Assembly: GCF_001262505.1 (NCBI RefSeq)
Contig: NZ_KQ410741.1
Coordinates: forward strand, 62,001 to 126,000
Direction: 5' to 3'
DNA: 64,000 nt
Source: Shinella sp. SUS2
GTDB taxonomy: Bacteria; Pseudomonadota; Alphaproteobacteria; Rhizobiales; Rhizobiaceae
Shown: positions 39,924-48,491 of the stretch, in pieces
Layout of the letters: every line of letters starts with the position of its first letter
Position numbering within the stretch: the stretch's first letter is position 1
Notes under the pieces: model-generated
Databases searched by the model: none
Seen by the model: the letters and a program-made list of their open reading frames with translations, nothing else
Told to the model about the DNA's origin: nothing
Translations under genes and position numbers: made by a program

Positions 39924-40964
39924 CTATGAAGACCGCCTCGCAAACTTTAGTGTCGGCTCCTGCCTGGATGCCCTCCGGGCTCGCCATTCGGTTGGGCTCA
40001 CGCCCGTTACGCGACGGAACTCACGATTGAAGTTCGATTTCGTGAGAAAGCCGGCATCGTAGGTGAGGGTGGTGATGGGAATGTCGGCATTCTCCAGCAG
40101 CCGGCAGGCCTCGGCCACACGGAAATCATTTATGAATTGCGACAGGTTGCGCCCGCAAACCCCGTTCACGGCCTGGGACAGCAGACGGGCAGGGATCCCG
40201 GCTTTGCGGGCAAGCCTTTGGAGCGTCAGGTTGTGATCGCGATAGAGTTGCTGCTCCTCGATCAGAGCGATGAGCGTCGCGACGACGGCACTATCCGAAT
40301 CGGGCACCAGCCGCGGTGTCTCGCCCTTTTCAGGAGGTGTCGTGTTTCGTGAGGCAATGGCCGCCCCTATCCCGAGAAGCAGGATAAGCGGGACCGTCGC
40401 GGCACTGACAATGATGGCGGCAAATGCGCCCTCGAACCACCGAATGCTTACCGATATCAGGCTGTCCGCGATCGCCGCCAGAAGAAGCGTCGCGGCCATT
40501 GCCTGCAGTGCCCGGTGAACCAGAGGAGCCTCCTCGATGCGGGCCAGATCGAGCGCATCCGAACCGCGCCAGGCAAGACGCGCCAGAAGGACGGCATACC
40601 ACGCGAAGATGACGATCAGGGTCACGTCGAGCCACTGGGGCCTGGCGATCGCGAGCACGCCAATCAGCGCCGTTGGCAAGGCATGAGGCCAAAGGCGGCG
40701 GACGTTTTGGCTTTCCTGCCGCGAGACAAAAGCCGCAAAACCGATCCAGGCGAGGGGGCCGACAGCGGAAGCGAACAAGGCCTGAACCGGTAATAGCCGT
40801 TCAGTGCTGTAGCCCCATCGTATGCCGATCAAGACAGACAAGGCTGCAAGCAGAATGACGAGAGACCGAAAGGAGCGGTTCGCGGTGGGCTCTCGCAGAC
40901 TCATTTGCGCCAGAAGGACAAGCAGCAGGAGTGCGGCGACAAACGGCAGCGGGATAAAAAGCAT
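39924..40964 (-). CDS. AraC-family regulator with N-terminal membrane domain
   Basis: 346 aa. The first 200 or so residues carry about seven hydrophobic segments (VALLLLVLLAQ, LVILLAALSVLIG, LIVIFAWYAVLLAR, IIVSAATVPLILLLGIGAAIA); the C-terminus is an AraC DNA-binding domain with two helix-turn-helices (LTLQRLARKAGIPARLLSQ and ITTLTYDAGFLTKSNFNREF). Such membrane AraC proteins probably sense envelope or lipophilic signals. It is divergent from a secreted hydrolase gene, the likely target. The 39687-39923 gap before it shows nothing recognisable. Confidence 0.85.
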   Translation of the reverse strand: MLFIPLPFVAALLLLVLLAQMSLREPTANRSFRSLVILLAALSVLIGIRWGYSTERLLPVQALFASAVGPLAWIGFAAFVSRQESQNVRRLWPHALPTALIGVLAIARPQWLDVTLIVIFAWYAVLLARLAWRGSDALDLARIEEAPLVHRALQAMAATLLLAAIADSLISVSIRWFEGAFAAIIVSAATVPLILLLGIGAAIASRNTTPPEKGETPRLVPDSDSAVVATLIALIEEQQLYRDHNLTLQRLARKAGIPARLLSQAVNGVCGRNLSQFINDFRVAEACRLLENADIPITTLTYDAGFLTKSNFNREFRRVTGVSPTEWRARRASRQEPTLKFARRSS

Positions 40965-41093
40965 CGGGTCGATCCTGTTTGACGCGAGTATTGACCGGAT
41001 CGTGATCCAAGACGACCTCGAACATGATCAAGGTCTCGATTGTGCCCGGAGTACACCACGGTGCCCCGCGACATTCCAACCGAGGCAACCTTG

Positions 41094-42089
41094 ATGACCA
41101 TACCTAGACTTCTGCTTTGGCTTCTCCTCCAGTACCTGCTCTTCGCGTCCTCCCCGACCCTTGCTGGCGTCGGTTTCCAGGAGATGGAAATCCCCGATCC
41201 GTCCCGTGGCACGATGCAGATACTTATCTGGTATCCCTCGACGGGCGAGCCACGACTGCAAAAGCTTGCGGCCTATGAGCAACGGATTGCGCAAAGCGGC
41301 AGGATTGACGGTGGTCCGTTGCCCCTGGTGGTCATATCGCACGGCACGGGCGGCAGTGCGCATGGTCATCACGACACGGCATGGGCATTGGCCGATGCGG
41401 GCTTTGTCGTCGTTGCCTTGACGCATCCCGGTGACAATTATGCTGACACACGCCACTACGCCAGACGCGAGCAACTGACGGAACGGCCTCGGCAGGTCTC
41501 CCGTGTGATCGACTACATGCTGGGCGCCTGGCCGGACCGCCGGGCGGTCGATCAGGGCCGGATCGGGATTTTCGGGTTCTCGATGGGAGGATTCACCGCA
41601 CTCGCCAGCCTCGGGGGACGGCCGGAGACGTCCGGCCTCGTGGCGCAATGCAAGGCAATGCCCCGCAAGGCGGCCTGCCTGGCACTGGGCAGCGCGCAGG
41701 ACGTCCGCCGGAAATTCGGACAAGCCGCACTTGGCGTCGTGCCCGATCCGCGGCTGAAGGCGGCATTCGTTGCAGCACCGGCCCTGCCGGCCCTGTTCCT
41801 GCCGGATGGCCTGCGTGACCTGCACAAGCCGGTGGAGTTGTGGGCGGCAGAACTGGACGAGCTGGTGCCCTTGGATCCCGATATTCTCATCGTCAGGGAC
41901 GGGCTGCCTGTCCCGCCTGCCCGTCATATCGAACCGGGTGCGGGGCATTATTCGTTCCTGGCGCCGTGCACGGAGGCGCAAAAAGATGCTGCACACGACA
42001 TCTGCGCCGACGGTCCGGGCTTCGATCGCGCTGCCTTTCACAGGCGCTTGAATGCCGCAGTCGTCGCATTCTTCAGGCGGAACCTCTGA
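41094..42089 (+). CDS. Exported alpha/beta hydrolase (dienelactone hydrolase/PAF-acetylhydrolase-like)
   Basis: 331 aa with a signal peptide (IPRLLLWLLLQYLLFASS, cleavage near TLA-GVG). The oxyanion segment VVISHGTGGSAHGHH and the nucleophile elbow GFSMGG are typical; a late His in HIEPGAGHYSFLAPC would complete the triad. The substrate is unknown; an ester or lipid in the periplasm is likely. ATG 41094 follows GAGG at seven bases; the frame opens at 41040 but earlier codons do not encode the signal peptide. Divergent from the AraC-type regulator. Confidence 0.8.
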   Translation: MTIPRLLLWLLLQYLLFASSPTLAGVGFQEMEIPDPSRGTMQILIWYPSTGEPRLQKLAAYEQRIAQSGRIDGGPLPLVVISHGTGGSAHGHHDTAWALADAGFVVVALTHPGDNYADTRHYARREQLTERPRQVSRVIDYMLGAWPDRRAVDQGRIGIFGFSMGGFTALASLGGRPETSGLVAQCKAMPRKAACLALGSAQDVRRKFGQAALGVVPDPRLKAAFVAAPALPALFLPDGLRDLHKPVELWAAELDELVPLDPDILIVRDGLPVPPARHIEPGAGHYSFLAPCTEAQKDAAHDICADGPGFDRAAFHRRLNAAVVAFFRRNL

Positions 42090-42124
42090 CCATTCTGAAA
42101 CGCATCCGACTGGCACAGGAATTG

Positions 42125-42153
42125 GCCGAGCGGCGCCATGGCGCTCGCTCGGC
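42125..42153. terminator. Strong bidirectional terminator hairpin
   Basis: GCCGAGCG-GCGCC-AT-GGCGC-T-CGCTCGGC: 13 base pairs with a single bulged T and two-base loop, located between the ends of the convergent hydrolase and cupin genes. Confidence 0.75.
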
Positions 42154-42170
42154 AATGGGTGGGGCCTGAT

Positions 42171-42545
42171 CTATGCGGTCTTGAGCTCAACAAAAAATTT
42201 GCGCAGCCGCCGCGGCATCACCCACAGGCCGCGGAACTGCTTTTCTATGATGAACAGGTCTCCGGCCTTAAAAGCGTCCTGTTGGCCGCTTTCGTCGACG
42301 AGGCTCACCTCGCCTTCGACGATGATGCACAGTTCGTCGAACGGGTAGGGGTCGAAGCGCAGGGTGCCGGACTCGGATTCCCAGATGCCGATCGTCGCCT
42401 GCGAAAGCGGTCGGTCGTAGAAGATGTGGGCTTTCTCCTGTGGGTTTCCCTCGAGCACGAGGTCGGGAAAGGACAGGCCGATGTCCTGCATGCCCTTCAC
42501 GATGTCGCCGTGCTGGTGAAGGCGATGAAAAGATGGTTTGCTCAT
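42171..42545 (-). CDS. Small cupin-domain protein
   Basis: 124-aa single cupin. The first cupin motif is weak (DPYPFDELCIIVEGEVSL); the second follows (FKAGDLFIIEKQFRGLWVM). Several metal-ligand His residues expected in cupins are absent; FDEL keeps the acid. It resembles the DUF861/EutQ-like group with no firm reaction. It lies 13 bases after the amidase gene and is presumably co-transcribed. Confidence 0.75.
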   Translation of the reverse strand: MSKPSFHRLHQHGDIVKGMQDIGLSFPDLVLEGNPQEKAHIFYDRPLSQATIGIWESESGTLRFDPYPFDELCIIVEGEVSLVDESGQQDAFKAGDLFIIEKQFRGLWVMPRRLRKFFVELKTA

Positions 42546-42558
42546 TGGCGGACTTTTT

Positions 42559-44001
42559 TCAAGGGTTCCAGGCGCTGACCGGCGGCTTGCGACCGATCCA
42601 GGGCATTGCCTGCTCGATTTGACCGGCCAGACGAAAGAGGGTGTCCTCCGCCCCGAAGCGACCGGTAAACATGATGCCGATGGGCAGGCCGCTCGAATCG
42701 TGATGAAGCGGGAGCGTCATCGAAGGCAGGCCGGCCGCGTTGGCGAGTGGGGTAAACGGGATAAACGCGAAGTATCGCTCAATGTAGCGGCGCCAGTCGG
42801 GATCGTTGGCGGTGATGACCCCATGCTTTATCGGCGGTGCGCCGAGGGTGGGCGTCAGCCACAGGTCGTAGCGCTGGAAGAACGGCGCGACCTGCCGGGC
42901 AAGGGAGCCGAAATACTCCAATGTCGCGAGCAGCGTCGTGGCGGGCAGGCTGCGACCGTATTCGCTAAGATTGAAATGGGCGCTTTCGATGATGCTTGCC
43001 GATGCCGTACGCCCTGTCGCGGCGGCAAGCTGATCGATGCCGTGGGCCAGATGGATGGCGAGGAGATTTGCGATGTGGCTGGCCAGTTCCTGCCCGCTGT
43101 AGTTCGGGGCGTCCTCCTCCACCTCGTGTCCGAGGTCCCGGCAGAGCCGGGCCGCTTTTTGCACCGCCTCGATGCAGGGTGGATCGACCATCGTACCGGC
43201 AGGTGAAATGGTGGACACGGCAATTCGCAGCCGCCCGGGCGGTGTCGAGACGTCCTTGAGGTAGGGACCGGTTTTACCGGGTGCGGCATGGCTCGAACCG
43301 GGCTCCCATCCATCCGATGCGTCGAGGAGGGCGGCACTGTCACGTACGGTGCGGGCAATCGCATGCTGGACAACAAGCCCGTTCCAGTATTCTCCGTCGA
43401 CAGGGCCTGTCGGCGTACGGCCGCGTGTCGGCTTGAGGCCGAAGCAGCCGGTGCAGGAGGCCGGTATGCGGATCGAGCCGGCGCCGTCATTGGCATAGGC
43501 GACGGGCACCATACCGCTCGCAACGGCCGCGGCCGAACCGCCGGAGGAGCCGCCGCTGGTGTGGCCAAGATCCCAGGGGTTGTTGCAGGCGCCCTTGGCG
43601 ACGGGCTCGGTGGTCACACTTGCCCCGAATTCCGGCAGGTTTGATTTCGCGGTGATAAGGAGGCCGGCCGCCCGGTAACGCTGGATCAGGGTGGAGTCAT
43701 AGGGGGCCGTCGTACCCTCGCCGAGCCGGCTGGCAAAATCACAGGGAAAGCCGAAATAGAAGAGGTACTCGTCCTTCAGCGCGATGGGTACGCCTTTGAA
43801 CGGTCCGTCCGGGAGCCCCAGGCGGATGTCCCTTTCGGCAATGCCGCGCATCGATGCAACGATGGCGTTGATGCGCGGGTTCAGTTTCTCGATCGTGTCC
43901 CAGGCCGCGTCCAGCACTTCGCTTGGATGGACCTGCCTGGTCTGAACCAGCTCGGCAAGACCCAGTCCATCGTAGTTGGCGTAGTCAGAAAACAATTGCA
44001 T
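42559..44001 (-). CDS. Amidase-signature family hydrolase
   Basis: 480 aa with the complete Ser-cis-Ser-Lys triad: Lys in GVPIALKDE (about residue 78), cis-Ser in [16 protein letters not shown] and nucleophile Ser in [12 protein letters not shown]. The N-terminus ([18 protein letters not shown]) recalls the 6-aminohexanoate-cyclic-dimer hydrolase group, so a linear or cyclic amide is likely, but the substrate is not fixed by sequence. GGAGGG precedes ATG 44001. Divergent from a PaiB-like gene across a short region with a perfect inverted repeat. Confidence 0.88.
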   Translation of the reverse strand: MQLFSDYANYDGLGLAELVQTRQVHPSEVLDAAWDTIEKLNPRINAIVASMRGIAERDIRLGLPDGPFKGVPIALKDEYLFYFGFPCDFASRLGEGTTAPYDSTLIQRYRAAGLLITAKSNLPEFGASVTTEPVAKGACNNPWDLGHTSGGSSGGSAAAVASGMVPVAYANDGAGSIRIPASCTGCFGLKPTRGRTPTGPVDGEYWNGLVVQHAIARTVRDSAALLDASDGWEPGSSHAAPGKTGPYLKDVSTPPGRLRIAVSTISPAGTMVDPPCIEAVQKAARLCRDLGHEVEEDAPNYSGQELASHIANLLAIHLAHGIDQLAAATGRTASASIIESAHFNLSEYGRSLPATTLLATLEYFGSLARQVAPFFQRYDLWLTPTLGAPPIKHGVITANDPDWRRYIERYFAFIPFTPLANAAGLPSMTLPLHHDSSGLPIGIMFTGRFGAEDTLFRLAGQIEQAMPWIGRKPPVSAWNP

Positions 44002-44013
44002 TGCCCTCCATTT

Positions 44014-44040
44014 ATTGTATTTCTTATCTGTAAATACAAT
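44014..44040. promoter_or_regulatory. Operator-like inverted repeat between amidase and PaiB-like genes
   Basis: ATTGTATTT-N9-AAATACAAT, a perfect 9-bp inverted repeat, lies 12 bases upstream of the amidase start and 16 upstream of the PaiB-like start. It is a candidate site for the GntR regulator encoded at 44788-45711. Confidence 0.65.
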
Positions 44041-44056
44041 TTATGCAAGGGCCACG

Positions 44057-44710
44057 ATGTTCACTTCCACCAGCTTTGGCGAGGCCGACGAGCGGGAAAT
44101 CCGAGACCTGATCGGCCGATACGGATTGGCCACTCTTGTGTCGCACAGTCCTTCGGCGGGCTTGCAGGCGACGGCTCTTCCTGCGCTCTTCGATCCCGAC
44201 GATCCGTCAGGGCAAACCCTTATCGGCCATATGGCGAGGGCCAATCCCCATTGGCGCAGCATCATGGACGGGGATGCGGTGCTGCTCCTGTTCCGAGGGC
44301 CGGACGCCTATGTATCGCCGGGTCACTACCGGGCGGAGGAGGATGTTCCGACCTGGAACTACTCCGCCGTGCAGCTGCGTGGCCATTTGCGCCACGCTCC
44401 GGACGCGGCGGAAAATGACCGTGTACTTCTGCGAACCGTCGAGCATTTCGAGGCGCAGCTTGGCCAAGGCTGGCGCCTCGGCGATATCAGTCCCGAAACG
44501 GTGAAGATATATTCGAAGGGGACGGCCTCGTTTTCGATTGCCGTAACGTCGATCGAGGCCGCCCACAAGATGAGCCAGGACAAGCGCCGGACCGATGTCG
44601 TTGCCGTCATCGAAGGTTTGGCCACCTCCGACGATGAACAGGCCCGCGCCGTGGCAGAAACCATGGAGCGCATAACCTTGCGCCCCGGGCGCCACCGGCC
44701 CGATTCGTAG
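44057..44710 (+). CDS. PaiB-like FMN-binding protein (putative negative regulator)
   Basis: 217-aa protein of the PaiB family, flavin-reductase-like split-barrel proteins often called FMN-binding negative transcriptional regulators. The hallmark SPGHYRAEEDVPTWNYSAV is present near residue 85. It lacks a helix-turn-helix; several relatives bind flavin and may be enzymes. AAGGG precedes ATG 44057; an upstream opening at 44015 overlaps the operator. GntR follows on the same strand after 77 bases. Confidence 0.82.
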   Translation: MFTSTSFGEADEREIRDLIGRYGLATLVSHSPSAGLQATALPALFDPDDPSGQTLIGHMARANPHWRSIMDGDAVLLLFRGPDAYVSPGHYRAEEDVPTWNYSAVQLRGHLRHAPDAAENDRVLLRTVEHFEAQLGQGWRLGDISPETVKIYSKGTASFSIAVTSIEAAHKMSQDKRRTDVVAVIEGLATSDDEQARAVAETMERITLRPGRHRPDS

Positions 44711-44787
44711 TTGATACAGACCGATTGCCGTGGCCGCCCGGCGGCGCAACGCTTGAAACAGACGGGCAGGTGCGCATAAAACAGCAC

Positions 44788-45711
44788 ATGCCCGATGAAC
44801 CCGATGTTACCGAAACCGCGACCGCACTCGAACTGGATATCGCCGACAGGATTCTCGCCTTCGCCCATGGCTCAAGACTGCCTGTCGGGGCGCATCTGAC
44901 CGAGGCGGCCTTGTCTGCGGAATTCGGCGTATCGCGCACGCCGGTTCGCGGGGCACTCAACCTCTTGAAGCGCCGCGGCCATGTCGAACGCATCGCCAAT
45001 CGCGGCTACTTCCTCACCGTCGATGTTTCCAGGATGCAAGCACCGGAAATCAGGCAGGAGCGACAAAGCGACCTCATCTACGAAGGCATGATCGGCGATT
45101 ATCTCGGAGGCCGGCTGGAGGGGAAGGTGAGCGAAGCCCATCTCCTGCGGCGGTACAATGCCGACCGCCCTGCACTGGTGGAAGCGCTGGCGCGCCTGCA
45201 GGCTGAAGGCATCATTCGCGCCAATCCGGGCTATGGCTGGCAGTTCGAGGATCTGCTGCGTACGCTTGGCGCCAGCGACGAGAGCCAGCACTTTCGCCTG
45301 ATCCTGGAGCCCGCGGGATTGCGGCAACCGACCTTTCGCATTGATCGCAAGCGGCTTCTGGCGTGCAAGAAGGAGCAGACGCATCTCCTGCAAAACCTCA
45401 GCGACAGGACACGCCCCTCGGATATCTTTGCCGCCAGCGTGCGCTTTCACGAACTGCTCGCCGAACTCTCGGGCAACCGCTTCATCCTGCAGGCTATCCA
45501 GCAGCAAAGCCGCACGCGGCGCCTCGTCGATTATCGCAGCTACCAGGACCTGGAGCGCGTTCGCAGCTTCTATCGGGAGCACGTCGCCATGATCGACCTC
45601 GTACTGGAGGGCCGGATGGAAGAGGCTGCGATCCTGATGGAGAAGCACATCCTCGACGTCGTCCATTTCAAGCCTGGCGCTTTCTCCGCCACCACGTCCG
45701 GCAATCCGTAA
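44788..45711 (+). CDS. GntR-family regulator with two tandem winged helices and FCD domain
   Basis: 307 aa, longer than usual FCD-type GntR proteins (about 220-250). Residues about 15-80 hold the ordinary winged helix (LPVGAHLTEAALSAEFGV, SRTPVRGALNLLKRRGHVER). A second GntR-like block follows around residues 95-155 (LLRRYNADRPALVEALARL and QAEGIIRANPGYGWQF). The rest is an FCD domain with FHELLAELSGN and HVAMIDLVLEGRMEEA. Regulates probably the amidase and PaiB-like genes. GTG 44770 is an alternative start. Confidence 0.85.
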   Translation: MPDEPDVTETATALELDIADRILAFAHGSRLPVGAHLTEAALSAEFGVSRTPVRGALNLLKRRGHVERIANRGYFLTVDVSRMQAPEIRQERQSDLIYEGMIGDYLGGRLEGKVSEAHLLRRYNADRPALVEALARLQAEGIIRANPGYGWQFEDLLRTLGASDESQHFRLILEPAGLRQPTFRIDRKRLLACKKEQTHLLQNLSDRTRPSDIFAASVRFHELLAELSGNRFILQAIQQQSRTRRLVDYRSYQDLERVRSFYREHVAMIDLVLEGRMEEAAILMEKHILDVVHFKPGAFSATTSGNP

Positions 45712-46177
45712 GCCGTCGATCAGACATCCAGGCCACCAACGCGGCGGTCGTCGGGTTTCTTGCGCCCTCGGTATCGGACTCCGCGGAAAATGGTTGTTGT
45801 GCCCGCTGAAGATTCCTGAGGAGGTGCAATACAGGCATTGTTTTTTTCAAGATAAAAGTCTGCGAATTGCTCGCATGAAGCCTGAATGACACGTGTCGCC
45901 CGCTAGGTCATCGCCTCTGTATGCGGTTGCCCGCGCCGGCGAGGCGCAGGTCTCATTGATTGACACCATAAGATGACCGGTGCTGCGGTGCAGATTGCCG
46001 AGAGAAATATATGGACACATCGGCCGTATCGAGTTGCAATGCGCCGCCAGTCGCTGAGCTGGACAACAGGTCCTCCACCTTGCGACATCGTCTATAGAGC
46101 GCTTTCTCGTGGCGATATGGTGTCTGCCTGCTGCAGCTGATGTCGCGGGCCGCGAGCGCCGGCAGGCCGAAGACGGG
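45712..46177. other. 466-base gene-free region
   Basis: No supportable gene. Features seen: a seven-T run at 45841-45847 after a weak CCTG/CAGG stem, which may end the GntR transcript, and a perfect 10-bp palindrome GACACGTGTC at 45888-45897. A 61-codon opening on the minus strand (45903-46088) has no recognisable sequence. Confidence 0.5.
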
Positions 46178-47002
46178 TCAGGCAGTGTCCCGATAGCTTG
46201 CGGCTTCGGGTGCAGGTGGGCTGGAGCGGAATCGCGCGCCCTTCAGCCAGAGCTTGAGCGCCTCCCAATGGATGCCGGCGATCACCTTCAGAGTCATGAA
46301 AGGAAAACGCAGGAGGCAGCGGGCGAGGTTGGCGTCGGTCAACGGCGCAGCATCCGCGTTGAACGTGGCGGCCAGCACGGGCTCCTTGCCGGCGGTCTCA
46401 TGGATGCGCACGCGAACCGTTTTGCCCGGCGGCAGGATGCGGAAATGGTAACGCAACCCCATGTCCATGAAGGGCGAGACGTGAAAGATCTTCGTCCGTG
46501 TCTGGCGGATGCCGGCAGCGCTCCCTTCCCCCGCAAGTACCGGCGCCACATAGCTGTGCCGCTCGCCGAAGGTGTTGCGCACCGCGTAGATGAGCGCGAC
46601 CAGCCGATCTTCTTCATCATAGGCGAAGTAGGTCGAGAGCGGGTTGAAAACGTAGCCGAACATGCGCGGATAGGCGAGCAGAAGGATGCGCGCGGCAGGC
46701 CTTTCAAGCCCGGCATGCGCCAGCAGACGGTCAGCGAACCGGCGCAGCGTTTCGTCCTCCTCTTCGACATGATCTCGCTCGTGGACCGACAGGATACCGG
46801 CCCGGTTGACCGAGAGCAGGCGGGTGAGTTCGGCAAGCTCGCCAAGGCGGTCGATATCCACCAGCAAGGAGAAAACGCTGTAGCTGAAACGGTGGCCAAA
46901 GGGATTGAGCCTCTGGTGCATGACCTTCCCGAGATAGAGCGTGCCGGCGGCTGGAGGCGGCGGGCCGTTCTCTGCCATGCTGGTGATGCGGGCTTCCCTC
47001 AT
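46178..47002 (-). CDS. DUF1365 family protein of the lipid-modification island
   Basis: 274 aa. MHQRLNPFGHRFSYSVFSLLVDIDRL, FGYVFNPLSTYFAYDEED and the VSPFMDM segment are the DUF1365 landmarks. The function is unknown; the family is repeatedly seen next to flavin amine oxidase and cyclopropane-fatty-acid-synthase-like genes, as here, so a role in modifying unsaturated acyl chains is inferred. AAGGGG lies about seven bases before ATG 47002. It is 22 bases from the DUF2147 gene upstream on the same strand. Confidence 0.85.
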   Translation of the reverse strand: MREARITSMAENGPPPPAAGTLYLGKVMHQRLNPFGHRFSYSVFSLLVDIDRLGELAELTRLLSVNRAGILSVHERDHVEEEDETLRRFADRLLAHAGLERPAARILLLAYPRMFGYVFNPLSTYFAYDEEDRLVALIYAVRNTFGERHSYVAPVLAGEGSAAGIRQTRTKIFHVSPFMDMGLRYHFRILPPGKTVRVRIHETAGKEPVLAATFNADAAPLTDANLARCLLRFPFMTLKVIAGIHWEALKLWLKGARFRSSPPAPEAASYRDTA

Positions 47003-47024
47003 GCCTTACCCCTTGCCGAAACCC

Positions 47025-47405
47025 TCACCGCGCCAGCTGCCAGTGGACGTTCCTGCACAACACACCGCCCAGAATGCAGCCGCGCGTAAGAAGGGACCTG
47101 TCCGAAACCTGAACGGTAATCGAATAGGTGCGGTCGCGTTTGGCGTCGTAGGCGGTGCCGGCCAGCGTGTCGGGCGATTTGGGCTTAAGCGACATGACCA
47201 GGCGGTCGCCGGCTTCCTCTCCCTTGCTGGTATCACGGATCCAAAGATTGGTGGCGCAGATGTTACTGCCACAAGGTGCGATGCGCACGCGCGCGTTCCC
47301 GTCGTCCCGTAGCCAGACACCGCTCGGATCGGCGGATTGCTGTGCGTAGGAGGCGGTGGCAGTCGACATCACCGCGGCGTATGCAGCCAGAATGGCTAGC
47401 CTCAT
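47025..47405 (-). CDS. DUF2147-like exported protein
   Basis: 126 aa with a signal peptide (cleavage near SYA-QQS). DPSGVWLRDDGNARVRIAPCG, ICATNLWIRD and the late GCILGGVLCRNVHW with paired Cys suggest the DUF2147 family of small periplasmic proteins of unknown role. It precedes the DUF1365 gene by 22 bases. Confidence 0.78.
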   Translation of the reverse strand: MRLAILAAYAAVMSTATASYAQQSADPSGVWLRDDGNARVRIAPCGSNICATNLWIRDTSKGEEAGDRLVMSLKPKSPDTLAGTAYDAKRDRTYSITVQVSDRSLLTRGCILGGVLCRNVHWQLAR

Positions 47406-47466
47406 CGGTCCATCCTCGTCGCTTTTGGTGAAATACGCACCGGCGGGCCGATCGGTTCACTCAAGG

Positions 47467-47496
47467 TGATCCGTCATGGCGAGAAAATCGTAGAAA
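47467..47496 (+). promoter_or_regulatory. ECF11 (RpoE/ChrR-type) promoter for the DUF2177 gene
   Basis: TGATCC-N18-TAGAAA, matching the RpoE consensus known from Rhodobacter sphaeroides (TGATCC about 17-18 bases before TAAG). It lies 30 bases upstream of ATG 47526. The same pattern occurs twice between the sigma gene and the amine oxidase gene. Confidence 0.7.
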
Positions 47497-47525
47497 ATGC
47501 CGGGTACATCATCGGAGATATCGGC

Positions 47526-47927
47526 ATGAAAACCGCCATCGCAGCCTATCTGGCAACCGGCATCGCCTTTCTGATCGTCGATGCCATCTGGCTTTCGACG
47601 ATGGCAGACGTGCTCTATCGGCCGCTTCTGGGCGACAAGCTCGTACCGCAGTTTCATCTGATCCCGGCGATCGCCTTCTACCTGATCTATGTCGCCGGCA
47701 TTGTGTTCTTCGCCGTCTTGCCGGCTCTCGAGAGCGGTGGCCTCGGCAGGGCTGCGCTGAACGGTGCAGTGCTTGGGCTCGTGGCCTATGCGACCTATGA
47801 CCTTACCAACCAGGCGACCTTGAAGGACTGGCCGCTTTCCATCACCCTCGCCGACATCCCCTGGGGTGCCTTCGTGACCGCTGTCGGCGCATCAGCGGGC
47901 TTTTTTGTCGCCAGCCGCGTCGGTTGA
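47526..47927 (+). CDS. DUF2177 membrane protein
   Basis: 133 aa with four hydrophobic segments (AAYLATGIAFLIVDAIWL, LIPAIAFYLIYVAGIVFFAV, GAVLGLVAYATYDLTNQATL, AFVTAVGASAGFFVAS). YDLTNQATLKDW is a DUF2177 landmark. Function unknown. CGGAGA precedes ATG 47526. It has its own ECF11 promoter, so it belongs to the ChrR-controlled regulon. Its last 36 bases overlap the end of the convergent gene. Confidence 0.82.
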   Translation: MKTAIAAYLATGIAFLIVDAIWLSTMADVLYRPLLGDKLVPQFHLIPAIAFYLIYVAGIVFFAVLPALESGGLGRAALNGAVLGLVAYATYDLTNQATLKDWPLSITLADIPWGAFVTAVGASAGFFVASRVG

Positions 47928-48491
47928 TTGTTCGGCCTGCGCCAGGAGGCTGGAGAACATGAGGGCGACGAAAGCGGTAAGTGCGCCTGCGCTGATGACG
48001 TTGAGCCGCGCCAGCGCGGCATATTCGGCGGCGTCGTACCGTGCAAGGGGTGGTCCATAAGCGTCGGGTAACCCCAGGAAGACGCCAAAGGCGAGGGCGG
48101 TGAGCATCAGGCCTGCCCAGCGTTCGCCCGGGCGGAACAGCAAGAGGGCAAGCACCCCGCAGGGAACAAGAAAGATCTCGACCGCCGATGCTGCGCCGAA
48201 CAGCCATGTCGAAACCACGGTGTTACCGATACCCGCCAGAGGCAGAAGTCCCCGGCCGGCGACGGTGTTCCATCGGGCGATGGCCGGTACGGCGAGAAAG
48301 AACGGTGTCGACAGGAACGTGAACCAGGCGGGGGTGATGTCGGGGCTTACAAGCCAGAAAAGATAGAGCGGATAGAAAGGCTGGTTCGAGGCGACGAGCA
48401 GTGCGATCACATTTGCCGCAGCGACACGCGGATCCGGATGGCGGGCGTAAGCCTGTACCGTCTTGATCAGAGCAGGGAACAGGGAGATCAT
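47892..48491 (-). CDS. Integral membrane protein of unknown function in the ECF operon
   Basis: 199 aa with five or six membrane segments (AAANVIALLVASNQPFYPLY, FTFLSTPFFLAVPAIARW, GLLPLAGIGNTVVSTWLFG, FLVPCGVLALLLF, LMLTALAFGVFLGL, ISAGALTAFVALMFSSLLA). I do not recognise a family. ATG 48491 overlaps the stop of the CFA-type gene (ATGA), so it is the last gene of the operon that starts with the ECF sigma factor. Confidence 0.7.
   Translation of the reverse strand: MISLFPALIKTVQAYARHPDPRVAAANVIALLVASNQPFYPLYLFWLVSPDITPAWFTFLSTPFFLAVPAIARWNTVAGRGLLPLAGIGNTVVSTWLFGAASAVEIFLVPCGVLALLLFRPGERWAGLMLTALAFGVFLGLPDAYGPPLARYDAAEYAALARLNVISAGALTAFVALMFSSLLAQAEQSTDAAGDKKAR

Noticed and set aside
41003-41034. 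A TGATCC motif upstream of the exported hydrolase as an ECF11 promoter
   Set aside because: With an 18-base spacer the -10 would read ATCAAG, not TAA or TAG, so it does not fit the pattern of the three accepted sites.
45903-46088. Possible 61-aa minus-strand gene in the 45.7-46.2 kb gap
   Set aside because: No ribosome site, no recognisable sequence and no neighbour in operon arrangement.
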